Source of the DNA: Domibacillus tundrae
GTDB taxonomy: Bacteria > Bacillota > Bacilli > Bacillales > Domibacillaceae
DNA length: 64,000 bases
Assembly (NCBI RefSeq): GCF_000970675.1
Contig: NZ_LAJA01000011.1
Location: forward strand, 1-64,000
Direction of reading: 5' to 3'
Of the stretch, positions 16,449 to 25,317 are shown one piece after another. The notes under the pieces are model-generated. The model was not told the DNA's origin and ran no database searches. It was given only the letters and a program-made list of their open reading frames with translations. Position numbers and translations under genes: made by a program. Positions within the stretch are counted from its first letter, which is position 1. Each line of letters opens with the position of its first letter.

Positions 16449-17648
16449 TTAGCCGTTTAATTCAGCCTTTTTTGCACAGTCCATTAAATAGCGGACAAAT
16501 ACCTCATCACGGACCAGCCATGCGGTATATTGCCGTTTTAAGAAGGTTTCCCCTTCCTGAAAGCTCGTAAAGGTTTCCGGCAGGTTTATATAATTGTGTT
16601 CAATTTTCCATTCCTGTTCATGAAGCGGATAAAGAAGAAAGAGTTCTTCCTGCCGGTTTTCATACAAAGCACCAAACGAATTGTTTTTCATATTATACCG
16701 ATTTCGTTTCGCATCTTCTTTTAACGGCTCAAGGTCAAACGTCTCTGTCACAAATTGACGGAAAGCATCAGCTGTTAATGAACAGCCGGCAGCTTTTGCA
16801 TGTCCGCCGCCGCCAAAAAAGCCCGCTGTGCGAGAGACATCCACCGAATCATGTATGGTCCGGAAGCTGATTCGTTTGCTGCCGACATTTACAATGGCAA
16901 TGTAATCAAGATGGGAACAGTCTTTACTTAATTCATTCCCGAGCTCAGAATGATACGATTCGGCAAACACGATACCAGCAAACTGGTTTTCAATCGGTGC
17001 CTGCACAAGCTCCCGCCTTTTTCGTCGAATGTATCGCTCCGTTTTGTTATCTTCCATGTCCAGTATTTTTTCTTCAAACTCATTAAAGAAAAAGTGGCCG
17101 CTCGTTTTCAGCCGGTTCATCATTTTTTCTTCAAATTCATCGATGGAAAGTAAAAAGAAAAGGGCATTCAATCTTTTTGCATTTTGGTTATCATATTTCT
17201 CCCATTCCCACGTATCATACTGTCTGACGAGTTCAACAAATTCGGCGGCTGCGGCAGAAGGTATTAAATGTTCATGCGTCAGCAAGTACTCGTAGAACAA
17301 AGAAGTGGCCGAGGCTAAACGGTCTTCTTTTTCCTCCACCACTACGTGTCCCCACCCATAGTTATTTAAATGCAGAGCGGTTTTATGATGGTCAAGAAGC
17401 TGGACTTTCCCGCCTGTTTGATAAAAATCATTGAGCTTTTGTTCATTTTCTTCGTTAACAGATAAATCAGTAATGAACAGAAAAGTGCTTGGATCACCGT
17501 TTTCCAAAAACCGTTCGACTTCCTGATTTAATCCGGAAATGGAGTTATAGCGGACACTGACGCCTGAGCCGAAAGCAAGTTTTGCTAAAATCCCGCAGGA
17601 AACCCCATCCAGATCATTATGGGACAACAATTTGTACATGTTTTTCAC
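16449..17648 (-). CDS. nrnB: Nano-RNase NrnB, DHH-DHHA1 phosphoesterase
   Basis: This 399-residue cytoplasmic phosphoesterase degrades very short RNA oligonucleotides from the 3' end. The DHH domain has SHNDLDG (His10, Asp12, Asp14), Asp61, and the DHH triad at residues 86-88. The DHHA1 domain carries GGGGHAKAAG at 279-288, a substrate-binding loop. Length matches NrnB (YngD) of B. subtilis. It is convergent with mnxG and divergent from uvsE. Other DHH enzymes such as NrnA are shorter and lack this N-terminal spelling. Confidence 0.85.
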   Translation of the reverse strand: MKNMYKLLSHNDLDGVSCGILAKLAFGSGVSVRYNSISGLNQEVERFLENGDPSTFLFITDLSVNEENEQKLNDFYQTGGKVQLLDHHKTALHLNNYGWGHVVVEEKEDRLASATSLFYEYLLTHEHLIPSAAAAEFVELVRQYDTWEWEKYDNQNAKRLNALFFLLSIDEFEEKMMNRLKTSGHFFFNEFEEKILDMEDNKTERYIRRKRRELVQAPIENQFAGIVFAESYHSELGNELSKDCSHLDYIAIVNVGSKRISFRTIHDSVDVSRTAGFFGGGGHAKAAGCSLTADAFRQFVTETFDLEPLKEDAKRNRYNMKNNSFGALYENRQEELFLLYPLHEQEWKIEHNYINLPETFTSFQEGETFLKRQYTAWLVRDEVFVRYLMDCAKKAELNG

Positions 17649-17760
17649 CTCAGAACGTAGTATGGGGCCAAAAGGTGAAAAATATTGAAAAGTGGATCGT
17701 CTTTCTTTAGGGTATGCCGCTTTTTATTCTGGGCAAAATAAAAAGAAAAGGGGTGAAGAG

Positions 17761-18729
17761 ATGACATTAATCCGTCTTGGATATGCGGCGATGAGCATGA
17801 ACGTGAAAAATGGTTCACCTTCTCAAACGATGACGCATGCCCAGTTTTTAAAAATTAAAGATAGAGAAGCGGCGATCCACAAACTAGAGCGCATTGCTGC
17901 ATCGAATTTGGCCAATTGTCTGCGTCTGCTTCGGCACAATGCTGCTCACGATATCACGTTCTTCCGGCTGAGTTCGAAAATTATCCCGATGGCCAACCAT
18001 CCGGATCTTCCGGAATGGAATTACATAAGACCGCTTCAAGAAAGTCTTGGGATGATCCGCTCTTATTTAATGGAGCATTCTGAGATGCGGATTGACTTTC
18101 ATCCGGACCATTTTGTTGTGTTAAACACCGGCAAAACAGATGTTTTGAAGACGGCTGTCCAGACGCTGAACATGCATAAATTACTATTAAAAGGAATGGG
18201 CATTGACCCGGAACACCGGTGTGTGATTCATGTGGGCGGAGGATACAAAGACAAGGAAAAAGCGCTGGAGCAGTTTGTGACGAATTGGGGCAGCATTCCT
18301 GTTTCGCTGCAAAGAATGATTATGCTTGAAAACGATGATAAAACCTTCACGGTAAACGATACGCTGTATCTTTGTGAAAAGCTTGGCATCCCTGCCGTTT
18401 TCGATTATCAACATCATATGGCGAATCACGAGAAAAAGGAGTGGTGGGAAGAGGAGTGGCCACGTGTTGTGAAGACGTGGGAGAGTTCCAAGCTGCCTGT
18501 TAAGGTGCATATGTCCAGTCCGAAATCCGAAAAAGAATTCAGAGCACATGCCGACTTTATTGACGTAAACGAATTTCTATCCTTTCTTCATCATGTTAAA
18601 GGCAGTGTTCCGCAAATCGATGTAATGATTGAAGCAAAACGAAAAGACGACGCGCTTTTTGCTTTAGCAAGGGCTCTGAAAAAAGCAGGGATTGAGCAGG
18701 TGGACGAAGCAAGTTTTTCGGCAGGATGA
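17761..18729 (+). CDS. uvsE: UV DNA damage endonuclease UvsE
   Basis: This 322-residue TIM-barrel enzyme nicks DNA immediately 5' of UV photoproducts and other lesions, starting alternative excision repair. It opens with RLGYAAMSMNV, typical of the family, and has conserved metal-site segments SSKIIPMANHP, RIDFHPDHFVVLNT, HVGGGYKDKEKAL, LENDDKTF, and FDYQHHMAN. The frame is open from 17692, but AGGGGTGAAGAG directly precedes ATG 17761 and the extra residues are not family-like, so I use 17761. Many spore-formers carry uvsE. It ends in a bidirectional terminator. Confidence 0.9.
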   Translation: MTLIRLGYAAMSMNVKNGSPSQTMTHAQFLKIKDREAAIHKLERIAASNLANCLRLLRHNAAHDITFFRLSSKIIPMANHPDLPEWNYIRPLQESLGMIRSYLMEHSEMRIDFHPDHFVVLNTGKTDVLKTAVQTLNMHKLLLKGMGIDPEHRCVIHVGGGYKDKEKALEQFVTNWGSIPVSLQRMIMLENDDKTFTVNDTLYLCEKLGIPAVFDYQHHMANHEKKEWWEEEWPRVVKTWESSKLPVKVHMSSPKSEKEFRAHADFIDVNEFLSFLHHVKGSVPQIDVMIEAKRKDDALFALARALKKAGIEQVDEASFSAG

Positions 18730-18739
18730 AGATGAACGA

Positions 18740-18770
18740 AAGCAGCTTAAATGGTCTATTTAAGCTGCTT
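18740..18770. terminator. Bidirectional terminator between uvsE and the OsmC gene
   Basis: A perfect 13-bp stem, AAGCAGCTTAAAT (18740-18752) with ATTTAAGCTGCTT (18758-18770), lies between two convergent genes. The T-tract is short. Confidence 0.72.
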
Positions 18771-18781
18771 CGGCTAAAACA

Positions 18782-19228
18782 TTAAGCTTTCACCCATTCG
18801 GTTTCTAATTCAATTCCAGAGGCTTTCATCATTGTTAAAACAGGGCATCGGGCATCGGTTTTTTCCTTTAATTCAGCGAGCCGCTCCGGCGATTCACTTG
18901 TAGAAACGATTGCTTTAAACCATACTTTTTCAAAAAAGACTTGTACCCCTGCTTCCCCCCGCATCCCGAGTGGATCAAGCTGGCCTTTTACATCAATGTT
19001 CATGGACTGCAGGTCAAAGTTCATTTCCTGCGCCACCATATTGGCGATAATATTTTCGCATCCTGCCAAAGAAGCCAACAGGGAAGAAAGCGGATCAGGT
19101 CCTTCGTTGTTACCGCCGACAACCGGCGGTTCATCAATAATGATTTCGTGCTGTTTTGCTTTTACAGTGGTTTTCATTTTGTCCGTTATGCCGGTAACGT
19201 GAAACGTCATTTTATCCTTCAGGTTCAT
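18782..19228 (-). CDS. OsmC-family peroxide-reducing protein
   Basis: This 148-residue cytoplasmic protein is of the OsmC/Ohr fold, which reduces organic or fatty-acid hydroperoxides through two cysteines. Cys57 in SLAGCENI and Cys128 in DARCPVLT are in the usual places. It belongs to the OsmC rather than the Ohr branch (GPDPLSSLLASLAGCENI). AGGAGGATATATGA precedes the ATG. Peroxide-reducing function is from the family; substrate is unknown. Confidence 0.83.
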   Translation of the reverse strand: MNLKDKMTFHVTGITDKMKTTVKAKQHEIIIDEPPVVGGNNEGPDPLSSLLASLAGCENIIANMVAQEMNFDLQSMNIDVKGQLDPLGMRGEAGVQVFFEKVWFKAIVSTSESPERLAELKEKTDARCPVLTMMKASGIELETEWVKA

Positions 19229-19380
19229 TCATATATCCTCCTGTTTTATAATGACTGCTTTTGTAGCTTGCCGCAGTTTGAAAAAATTAAACGTTATACA
19301 GACAGCAAGCAAGGCCGCTTCGTTTAACTTTGTCAAGCCATTCTGTAACAAAGAAATCGTGTGGAGGAAATGATGATTAA

Positions 19381-20304
19381 TTATTTCAGGCCGTCTTCCC
19401 AATTCTCTGCAGCAAAGTCACCATTTATTTTCACGGCTGCTTCATATCCCTGACTCGCTGCTCCGATTAAACTCGTAAATGTATTTTTGGCATCGCCAAT
19501 AATAAACAAACCTTTAAGATTTGTTTGTCCGTGTTCACTCGTTATGTATTCGTTTTTATCATTAATTGGAACGCCGAGACGGGCAGGAATCATAGAGCTT
19601 TGCCTTTCACCGGTTGATGAGATAAATCCGCCGGTTCGATTGAAGAATTCTCCATTTTGTAAAATGATTTTTTCCAGGTTTCCATTGTTTGACTGAAGTT
19701 CGGTAATGGGGGTTTCAATCAGATTAATCTGGTGATGTGCTAGCTGCCGCTTTTCTTCATCCTCAATGCGAGCGGGGCCGTTTGTGAAAACGACTAAATC
19801 CTTGCTCCAGTTAAAAATAAGCTTCACAAATGGAAGAAGGGCCGCCCCATTGCCAAATAGAGCGAGTGGCTCATTTTTTCGTTCCCAGCCGTCACAGTAT
19901 GGGCAATGAAAAACCGTTTTCCCGTACACAGATTGTAATCCGGGAATCGACGGTAAATGATCTTTCATACCAGTGGCAAAAATTATTTTTTTGCTGATCA
20001 CTGTTTGCCCGTTTCTCGTTTTTATAATAAAAAGATCGTTGTTTCGTTCTACATCGTCAATTACATCTTTTATGATCGTCACATTTTTATACGCTTTGAG
20101 TTGTTCTCTGGCAATTTCTCTAATAACAGTTGGACTTATTCCATCTCTTGTCAAAAAGCCATGCGATTTTAACGTTACATCATTTCTTGGCTTGGCTTCA
20201 TCAATCAACATCACCTTTTTTAAAGACCTTCCTAAAACAAGCGCTGCATTCAATCCGCCTGGTCCACCGCCTGCAATGACAACATCCAGTAGATCATTGT
20301 CCAT
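19381..20304 (-). CDS. Thioredoxin-reductase-like FAD/NAD(P) oxidoreductase
   Basis: This 307-residue flavoprotein has the FAD dinucleotide motif GGGPGG at 12-17, a redox-active CPYC at 134-137 followed by DGWE, and the C-terminal FAD motif LFIIGDAKN. The second nucleotide-binding motif is altered (LFGNGAALLP instead of GGGNSA), so preference for NADPH is uncertain. True TrxB has CATC-D and GGGDSA. The CPYCDGWE form is typical of the TrxB-like group that includes dithiol oxidases. Its electron acceptor is unknown. It has a strong CAGGGGGTAAG site and stands alone. Confidence 0.8.
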   Translation of the reverse strand: MDNDLLDVVIAGGGPGGLNAALVLGRSLKKVMLIDEAKPRNDVTLKSHGFLTRDGISPTVIREIAREQLKAYKNVTIIKDVIDDVERNNDLFIIKTRNGQTVISKKIIFATGMKDHLPSIPGLQSVYGKTVFHCPYCDGWERKNEPLALFGNGAALLPFVKLIFNWSKDLVVFTNGPARIEDEEKRQLAHHQINLIETPITELQSNNGNLEKIILQNGEFFNRTGGFISSTGERQSSMIPARLGVPINDKNEYITSEHGQTNLKGLFIIGDAKNTFTSLIGAASQGYEAAVKINGDFAAENWEDGLK

Positions 20305-20433
20305 TATCTTACCCCCTGAGTCATGTTATCGTTTTGCACCTTCCCTTAATGGCTCAATATCAAACGTTAAAAAATAACAAAGTATCAATCGCCTTCATTT
20401 TGTTCATGATAAGATGAAGGAGGTGTTGAGACG

Positions 20434-20589
20434 ATGGCGAAAGATGTTCTCTGTGAAGTGAATAACTGCAAGTACTGGAGTTCAGGTAACAAGTGCAGCG
20501 CAGATTCCATTTATGTAGTCAGTCATAAAGGCAAACAGGCGTCTAATAATGAAGAAACGGATTGTAAAACGTTTGTGCTAGAGGTTTGA
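20434..20589 (+). CDS. DUF1540 small cysteine protein
   Basis: This 51-residue protein begins MAKDVLCEVNNCKYW and ends ETDCKTFVLEV. The four cysteines at 7, 12, 21 and 44 match the DUF1540 pattern, in which they may bind a metal. AAGGAGGTG precedes the ATG at 8-9 bases. Function is not known. A weak terminator follows. Confidence 0.85.
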   Translation: MAKDVLCEVNNCKYWSSGNKCSADSIYVVSHKGKQASNNEETDCKTFVLEV

Positions 20590-20596
20590 TTTTTCT

Positions 20597-20632
20597 AAGG
20601 ACGGCCATTTTTTGGCTGTTCCTTACTTTTTG
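20597..20632 (+). terminator. Probable terminator after the DUF1540 gene
   Basis: AAGGACGGCC (20597-20606) pairs imperfectly with GGCTGTTCCTT (20614-20624), followed by ACTTTTTG. Confidence 0.55.
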
Positions 20633-20806
20633 TTAGTATTGGCAATGATTTTCAATTTCATACGTATTTACAGGATTATGTTTTTTATAATGGCAAGGCT
20701 AAGTACTTGAATGGCTGGGGAAAATCACATGCTTTTGTTGGTTCATTCACATACAGAAGTGGTATGATACAAGAAAGAGCTAGAATGAAAGGGGAATTCT
20801 TGTATT

Positions 20807-21634
20807 ATGCGTGAATTACAAAAAGTGATTATTGAAGAGCTGCATGTACAACCACAAATTGACCCGCAAAAAGAGATTCGCCGGAGCATTGATTTTCTAA
20901 AAGACTATCTCCAGCATCATTCATTTTTAAAAGGTTTTGTTCTTGGCATTTCCGGGGGACAGGATTCGTCGCTTGCCGGCCGGCTTGGCCAATTGGCGGT
21001 AGAAGAGCTTCGGGAAGAAACCGGGAAAGAATATACGTTTTATGCGGTGCGTCTTCCATATGGTCTGCAAAAAGATGAGGATGATGCCCAGGATGCGCTT
21101 GATTTTATTCAGCCCGATGAACGATTGATCGTAAATATTAAAGGTGCAGTGGATGCCAGCGAACAAGCATTGGAAACCATTGGAATTGATATTTCTGATT
21201 TTGTAAAAGGAAATGATAAAGCGCGTGAACGGATGAAAGTTCAATTTGCGATTGCAGCAGCAAAAAGTGCGGTTGTCATTGGGACCGATCATTCAGCAGA
21301 AGCCGTTACTGGTTTTTATACAAAATTTGGCGACGGTGCAGCGGATATTGTACCTTTACTCCGTTTAAACAAACGTCAGGGCCGGTCCATGCTGAAAGAG
21401 CTTGGTGCGCCGGAACACCTGTATATGAAAGTGCCAACGGCCGATCTGGAGGACGATAAACCGCTTATTCCAGATGAGACGGCGCTGGGTGTTTCTTATG
21501 AACAAATTGATGATTATCTTGAGGGAAAAGAAATTCCAGTCGAAGCGGCGGAAAAAATTGAAGGCCACTTTATGAAAACACGCCATAAACGCCATCTGCC
21601 CATTTCCGTATTTGATGATTTTTGGAAAAAATAA
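20807..21634 (+). CDS. nadE: NH3-dependent NAD+ synthetase
   Basis: This 275-residue enzyme makes NAD+ from nicotinic acid adenine dinucleotide, ATP and ammonia. It has the P-loop of N-type ATP pyrophosphatases, SGGQDSS, at residues 49-55; [29 protein letters not shown]; and the C-terminal [19 protein letters not shown]. It is the short form without the glutaminase domain. GAAAGGGGAA precedes the ATG. It is monocistronic. Confidence 0.95.
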   Translation: MRELQKVIIEELHVQPQIDPQKEIRRSIDFLKDYLQHHSFLKGFVLGISGGQDSSLAGRLGQLAVEELREETGKEYTFYAVRLPYGLQKDEDDAQDALDFIQPDERLIVNIKGAVDASEQALETIGIDISDFVKGNDKARERMKVQFAIAAAKSAVVIGTDHSAEAVTGFYTKFGDGAADIVPLLRLNKRQGRSMLKELGAPEHLYMKVPTADLEDDKPLIPDETALGVSYEQIDDYLEGKEIPVEAAEKIEGHFMKTRHKRHLPISVFDDFWKK

Positions 21635-21635
21635 T

Positions 21636-21666
21636 GCTTTCAGGCGCAAGCCGGGAAGCTTTTTTT
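21636..21666 (+). terminator. Terminator after nadE
   Basis: GCTTTC (21636-21641) pairs with GGAAGC (21654-21659), followed by seven T. Confidence 0.6.
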
Positions 21667-21670
21667 CGTT

Positions 21671-21918
21671 ATCCAGTTCCAGGTGCCATCGAGGTCCACA
21701 GGATGTGGGTCACAAAAGCGTTGCGACGATCCGGATGATCTAGTCGGGAGAATGCCACAGGACGTGGCAGCTTTGCAGCGCGGCGGCACGATGCCGCATT
21801 CTTAGCTTTTCTTCCATTTACCCAGCCAATCCCTTCTGGAGGCACAAAACGCCTCCTTCAGTGTTCGTCTTATGCTTGTCGCCGAAAGACAAGCACCTTG
21901 CACTTTTAATAACTGAAT
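21671..21918. repeat. Dispersed intergenic repeat, family B, copy 1
   Basis: This 415-bp spacer before guaA has no gene. It contains a diverged copy of a repeat also seen at 29469-29617 and, reversed, at 32579-32757. Shared pieces with the second copy are CCACAGGATGTG or CTCACAGGATGTG followed by GTCACAAA, then GCACGATGCCGC, TCTTAGC, and CTTATGCTTGTCGC. This copy is longer, with extra hairpin-forming DNA (for example GGAGGC..GCCTCC). Confidence 0.65.
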
Positions 21919-22049
21919 TTTCGATAAACGAGACAACGCCTTGACCGTCTCCTGCGAACCATATAAAATGAGGTCAAAATGTGTGAACACGAACAAAAAA
22001 TAGATGAGTGTTTCCGATAATACGGAATTGAAGGGAAGAGAGTAGAACC

Positions 22050-23603
22050 ATGACAGGAAAATCAGAATTGCAGCACCAGGAAATGATTCTTGTACTTGAC
22101 TTTGGAAGCCAATACAATCAGTTGATTACGCGCCGTATCCGTGAATTTGGCGTATACAGCGAGCTTCATCCGCACACAATTACAGTAGATGAAATTAAAA
22201 AAATCAATCCAAAAGGGATTATTTTCTCCGGCGGTCCGAACAGTGTATATGCAGACAATGCATTTAGCTGTGACGAGCGTATTTTTGATTTGAACGTTCC
22301 GATTTTTGGGATTTGCTATGGCATGCAGCTTATGACAAAGCATTTTGGCGGAACAGTATCAAAAGCGTCTCACCGTGAGTATGGAAAAGCGGCAATCAAC
22401 GTTCAAAATGAATCAGCTCTTTTTTCAGACCTTCCAAACGAACAGGTTGTCTGGATGAGCCACAGCGATCTTGTGACAGAAGCGCCGGCTGGTTTTACAG
22501 TTGATGCGGTCAGCCCATCATGCCCAATTGCTTCGATGAGTAACAAAGAGGAAAACCTATACGCAGTTCAATTCCACCCTGAGGTAAAACATTCTGTTTA
22601 TGGAAACGACATTCTGAAGAACTTTGTTTTCGGCGTATGTGATTGCACGGGTGACTGGTCAATGGAAAATTACATCGAGGTTGAAGTGGAAAAAATCCGC
22701 CAAACAGTTGGGGATAAAAAAGTGCTTTGCGCAATGTCAGGCGGCGTTGATTCATCGGTTGTAGCTGTATTGATCCACAAAGCAATCGGCGACCAGTTAA
22801 CGTGTATTTTCGTTGACCACGGTCTTCTGCGCAAAGGCGAAGCAGAGCAGGTAATGGATACATTTGCGAATGGCTTTAACATTAATATCATTAAAGTAGA
22901 CGCAAAAGAACGTTTCATGAAAAAATTGGCAGGTGTGTCTGATCCCGAGCAAAAACGGAAAATCATCGGCAACGAGTTTATCTATTTATTTGATGATGAA
23001 GCATCGAAACTAAAAGGCATTGAGTTTTTGGCGCAAGGAACACTTTATACTGACATTATTGAAAGCGGCACGGCAACGGCGCAAACGATCAAATCGCATC
23101 ACAACGTAGGCGGACTGCCGGAAGACATGCAGTTTAAGCTAATTGAGCCGCTTAATACATTATTTAAGGATGAAGTGCGTGCGCTCGGTTCGGAGCTCGG
23201 CATTCCAGATCATATTGTTTGGCGCCAGCCGTTCCCGGGACCAGGTCTTGGCATTCGTGTGCTGGGAGCAATTTCAGAGGAAAAATTGGAAATTGTTCGT
23301 GAATCCGATGCCATTTTGCGTGAAGAAGTGGCGAATCACGGTCTCGAGCGTGAAATTTGGCAGTACTTCACTGTGCTTCCAGATATTCGCAGTGTAGGTG
23401 TTATGGGCGATGCGCGGACGTATGATTACACGATCGGCATTCGTGCCGTTACATCGATTGACGGGATGACATCAGATTGGGCTCGTATTCCATGGGATGT
23501 GCTCGAAGTGATTTCAACGCGTATTGTCAATGAAGTGGCACACGTAAACCGAGTCGTGTATGACATTACAAGCAAGCCGCCAGCAACGATCGAATGGGAA
23601 TAA
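22050..23603 (+). CDS. guaA: GMP synthase (glutamine-hydrolysing)
   Basis: This 517-residue enzyme converts XMP to GMP using glutamine and ATP. The class I glutamine amidotransferase domain has the nucleophile Cys89 in FGICYGMQL and His176/Glu178 in FHPEVKH. The ATP pyrophosphatase domain has SGGVDSS at 230-236. The C-terminal dimerisation domain ends [10 protein letters not shown] lone CGAAC at 21990-21994 resembles half a PurBox but has no partner at the spacing seen upstream of pbuG and purE. The ribosome binding site is modest (GAAGGGAAGAG). Confidence 0.96.
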   Translation: MTGKSELQHQEMILVLDFGSQYNQLITRRIREFGVYSELHPHTITVDEIKKINPKGIIFSGGPNSVYADNAFSCDERIFDLNVPIFGICYGMQLMTKHFGGTVSKASHREYGKAAINVQNESALFSDLPNEQVVWMSHSDLVTEAPAGFTVDAVSPSCPIASMSNKEENLYAVQFHPEVKHSVYGNDILKNFVFGVCDCTGDWSMENYIEVEVEKIRQTVGDKKVLCAMSGGVDSSVVAVLIHKAIGDQLTCIFVDHGLLRKGEAEQVMDTFANGFNINIIKVDAKERFMKKLAGVSDPEQKRKIIGNEFIYLFDDEASKLKGIEFLAQGTLYTDIIESGTATAQTIKSHHNVGGLPEDMQFKLIEPLNTLFKDEVRALGSELGIPDHIVWRQPFPGPGLGIRVLGAISEEKLEIVRESDAILREEVANHGLEREIWQYFTVLPDIRSVGVMGDARTYDYTIGIRAVTSIDGMTSDWARIPWDVLEVISTRIVNEVAHVNRVVYDITSKPPATIEWE

Positions 23604-23607
23604 AAGG

Positions 23608-23679
23608 CGAACGAATAACGAAGAAAAATTAATTTTGTTCGTATTTTGTATTGACGAATAATGATTGTATTAGTATTAT
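23608..23679 (+). promoter_or_regulatory. pbuG promoter with PurR box pair
   Basis: CGAAC (23608-23612) and its inverse GTTCG (23637-23641) start 29 bases apart, flanked by A/T-rich bases as in Bacillus PurBoxes. They are followed by -35 TTGACG (23651-23656), a 17-base spacer, and -10 TATTAT (23674-23679). Spacing is the same as upstream of purE, so PurR control is likely. Confidence 0.8.
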
Positions 23680-23710
23680 GAAAGAGAACTACACTATTTT
23701 TCATATTTGT

Positions 23711-23776
23711 ATCGTATATCGTCAAGAATAAGGCTTGACAGTTTCTACCGGGCTGCCGTAAATGGCCTGACTACGA
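23711..23776 (+). ncRNA. Guanine (purine) riboswitch aptamer, pbuG leader
   Basis: P1 pairs TCGTA (23712-23716) with TACGA (23772-23776). P2 pairs GTCAAG (23721-23726) with CTTGAC (23734-23739). The conserved joining region GTTTCTACC follows, then P3 with loop CCGTAAA, then GACTAC. The specificity base is a C (23771), which predicts guanine or hypoxanthine rather than adenine. It controls the transporter gene downstream through terminator hairpins. Confidence 0.92.
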
Positions 23777-23780
23777 ATGA

Positions 23781-23812
23781 ATAGAAAGAGAATGATCTCT
23801 TTCTATTTTTTT
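23781..23812 (+). terminator. First terminator in the pbuG leader
   Basis: A perfect 10-bp stem, ATAGAAAGAG (23781-23790) with CTCTTTCTAT (23797-23806), is followed by a T-run. It begins 5 bases past P1 and is probably the usual riboswitch expression platform. Confidence 0.83.
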
Positions 23813-23820
23813 CTTAGTCG

Positions 23821-23852
23821 TGCCCGGAACTATTCTGTTCCGGGCATTTTTT
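23821..23852 (+). terminator. Second terminator in the pbuG leader
   Basis: A perfect, GC-rich 10-bp stem, TGCCCGGAAC (23821-23830) with GTTCCGGGCA (23837-23846), is followed by six T. It lies 8 bases past the first terminator and before the pbuG ribosome binding site. Confidence 0.83.
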
Positions 23853-23886
23853 CTGAGTCTACGATCGAGAGGAGACTTATAAAACT

Positions 23887-25224
23887 ATGAAGAAATTTTT
23901 CCAGTTGGAAGAATTAGGGACGACTTATCGCCGCGAATTCATCGGTGGTTTGACAACCTTTTTATCAATGGCGTACATTTTGATCGTTAATCCGATTACG
24001 CTGTCACTGCAATCAGTTCCTGATTTGCCGGACGCGATGCGGATGGATTATGGGGCTGTATTTACGGCAACAGCACTTGCTGCTGCACTGGGTTCCATTA
24101 TAATGGGGGTTTTTGCGAAATACCCGATTGCTCTGGCACCGGGAATGGGATTAAATGCGTTTTTCGCTTACACAGTTGTTTTAACGTATGGTATACCGTG
24201 GGAAACCGCATTAACTGGTGTTTTATTTTCTGGTTTAATTTTTATTCTCATGACTGCTGTTGGACTTCGGGAAAAAATTATTAATGCGATTCCTGCCGAA
24301 TTAAAATATGCCGTTGCAGCCGGGATTGGTTTGTTTATTACATTTGTCGGTTTTCAAAATGCAGGCATTGTTGTAAATAATGATGCGGTTCTCGTTGGGC
24401 TGGGTAACTTAACATCTGGCAACACGCTGTTAGCTATTTTCGGGCTTATTATTACGGTTATCATGATGACCAAGGGAATAAATGGCGGCATCTTTTATGG
24501 GATGGTTATTACATCCATTGTCGGAATGATTGCTGGATTAATTAGTCCTCCAACCGGTGTCGTTGATGCAGTGCCGAGTTTGGCACCGACTTTTGGGGTA
24601 GCCGTTGAGAACATTTTTCAATCACCGGCAGAAGTATTTACACTTCAAATGCTTGTCATTGTCCTGACGTTTTTATTCGCTGATTTCTTTGACACTGCCG
24701 GAACACTTCTTGCGGTTGCGAATCAGGCAGGATTAATGAAAGAGGATAAATTGCCACGTGCAGGAAAAGCGCTGCTTGCGGATTCATGCGGAACAGTAGT
24801 GGGTGCCGTTCTTGGCACATCGACTACAACTTCGTATATTGAGTCTTCTGCTGGTGTAGCAGCAGGAGCACGATCTGGCCTTGCAGCAGTCGTAACTGGC
24901 TTGTTTTTCTTGTTGTCGCTTTTCTTCTTCCCGCTTCTTCAGGTCATTACGGCGCCGGTAACAGCGCCCGCACTTATTATCGTAGGTGCGCTTATGGTAT
25001 CGGCATTGGGTAGAATTGAATGGACTCGATTTGAAATTGCGGTTCCTGCGTTTTTAACGGTTATCGCGATGCCGCTTACGTACAGCATCGCGACTGGTAT
25101 TGCGATTGGATTCATTTTTTATCCGATTACGATGATTTGTAAGGGACGTGCAAAAGAAATACATCCAATCATGTATGGCATGTTTATCATTTTTGTTTTA
25201 TACTTTATCTTTCTAGATAAGTGA
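23887..25224 (+). CDS. pbuG: Guanine/hypoxanthine permease
   Basis: This 445-residue membrane transporter of the AzgA-like NCS2 group takes up guanine and hypoxanthine. About 12-14 hydrophobic segments are visible. Family segments are FIGGLTTFLSMAYILIVNP, APGMGLNAFFAYTVV, FADFFDTAGTLLAVANQAG and GTSTTTSYIESSAGVAAGARSGL. Guanine riboswitch and PurBoxes upstream agree with the substrate. AGAGGAGACTT precedes the ATG, and a terminator follows. Confidence 0.93.
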   Translation: MKKFFQLEELGTTYRREFIGGLTTFLSMAYILIVNPITLSLQSVPDLPDAMRMDYGAVFTATALAAALGSIIMGVFAKYPIALAPGMGLNAFFAYTVVLTYGIPWETALTGVLFSGLIFILMTAVGLREKIINAIPAELKYAVAAGIGLFITFVGFQNAGIVVNNDAVLVGLGNLTSGNTLLAIFGLIITVIMMTKGINGGIFYGMVITSIVGMIAGLISPPTGVVDAVPSLAPTFGVAVENIFQSPAEVFTLQMLVIVLTFLFADFFDTAGTLLAVANQAGLMKEDKLPRAGKALLADSCGTVVGAVLGTSTTTSYIESSAGVAAGARSGLAAVVTGLFFLLSLFFFPLLQVITAPVTAPALIIVGALMVSALGRIEWTRFEIAVPAFLTVIAMPLTYSIATGIAIGFIFYPITMICKGRAKEIHPIMYGMFIIFVLYFIFLDK

Positions 25225-25235
25225 TCATATAATGA

Positions 25236-25266
25236 AACACCTTCTCACTTGAGAAGGTGTTTTTTA
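25236..25266 (+). terminator. Terminator after pbuG
   Basis: AACACCTTCTC (25236-25246) pairs with GAGAAGGTGTT (25251-25261) around a 4-base loop, followed by a T-run. The hairpin overlaps the first codons of a longer open frame that is not the real start of glcT. Confidence 0.88.
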
Positions 25267-25317
25267 TTTAGGACAACATGCTATACTGTAAAAAACGAAG
25301 AACAATGGGGAAATGCC

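Noticed and set aside
21802-21996. 64-codon minus-strand frame before guaA
   Set aside because: Lies in the repeat, with no ribosome binding site or recognisable product.
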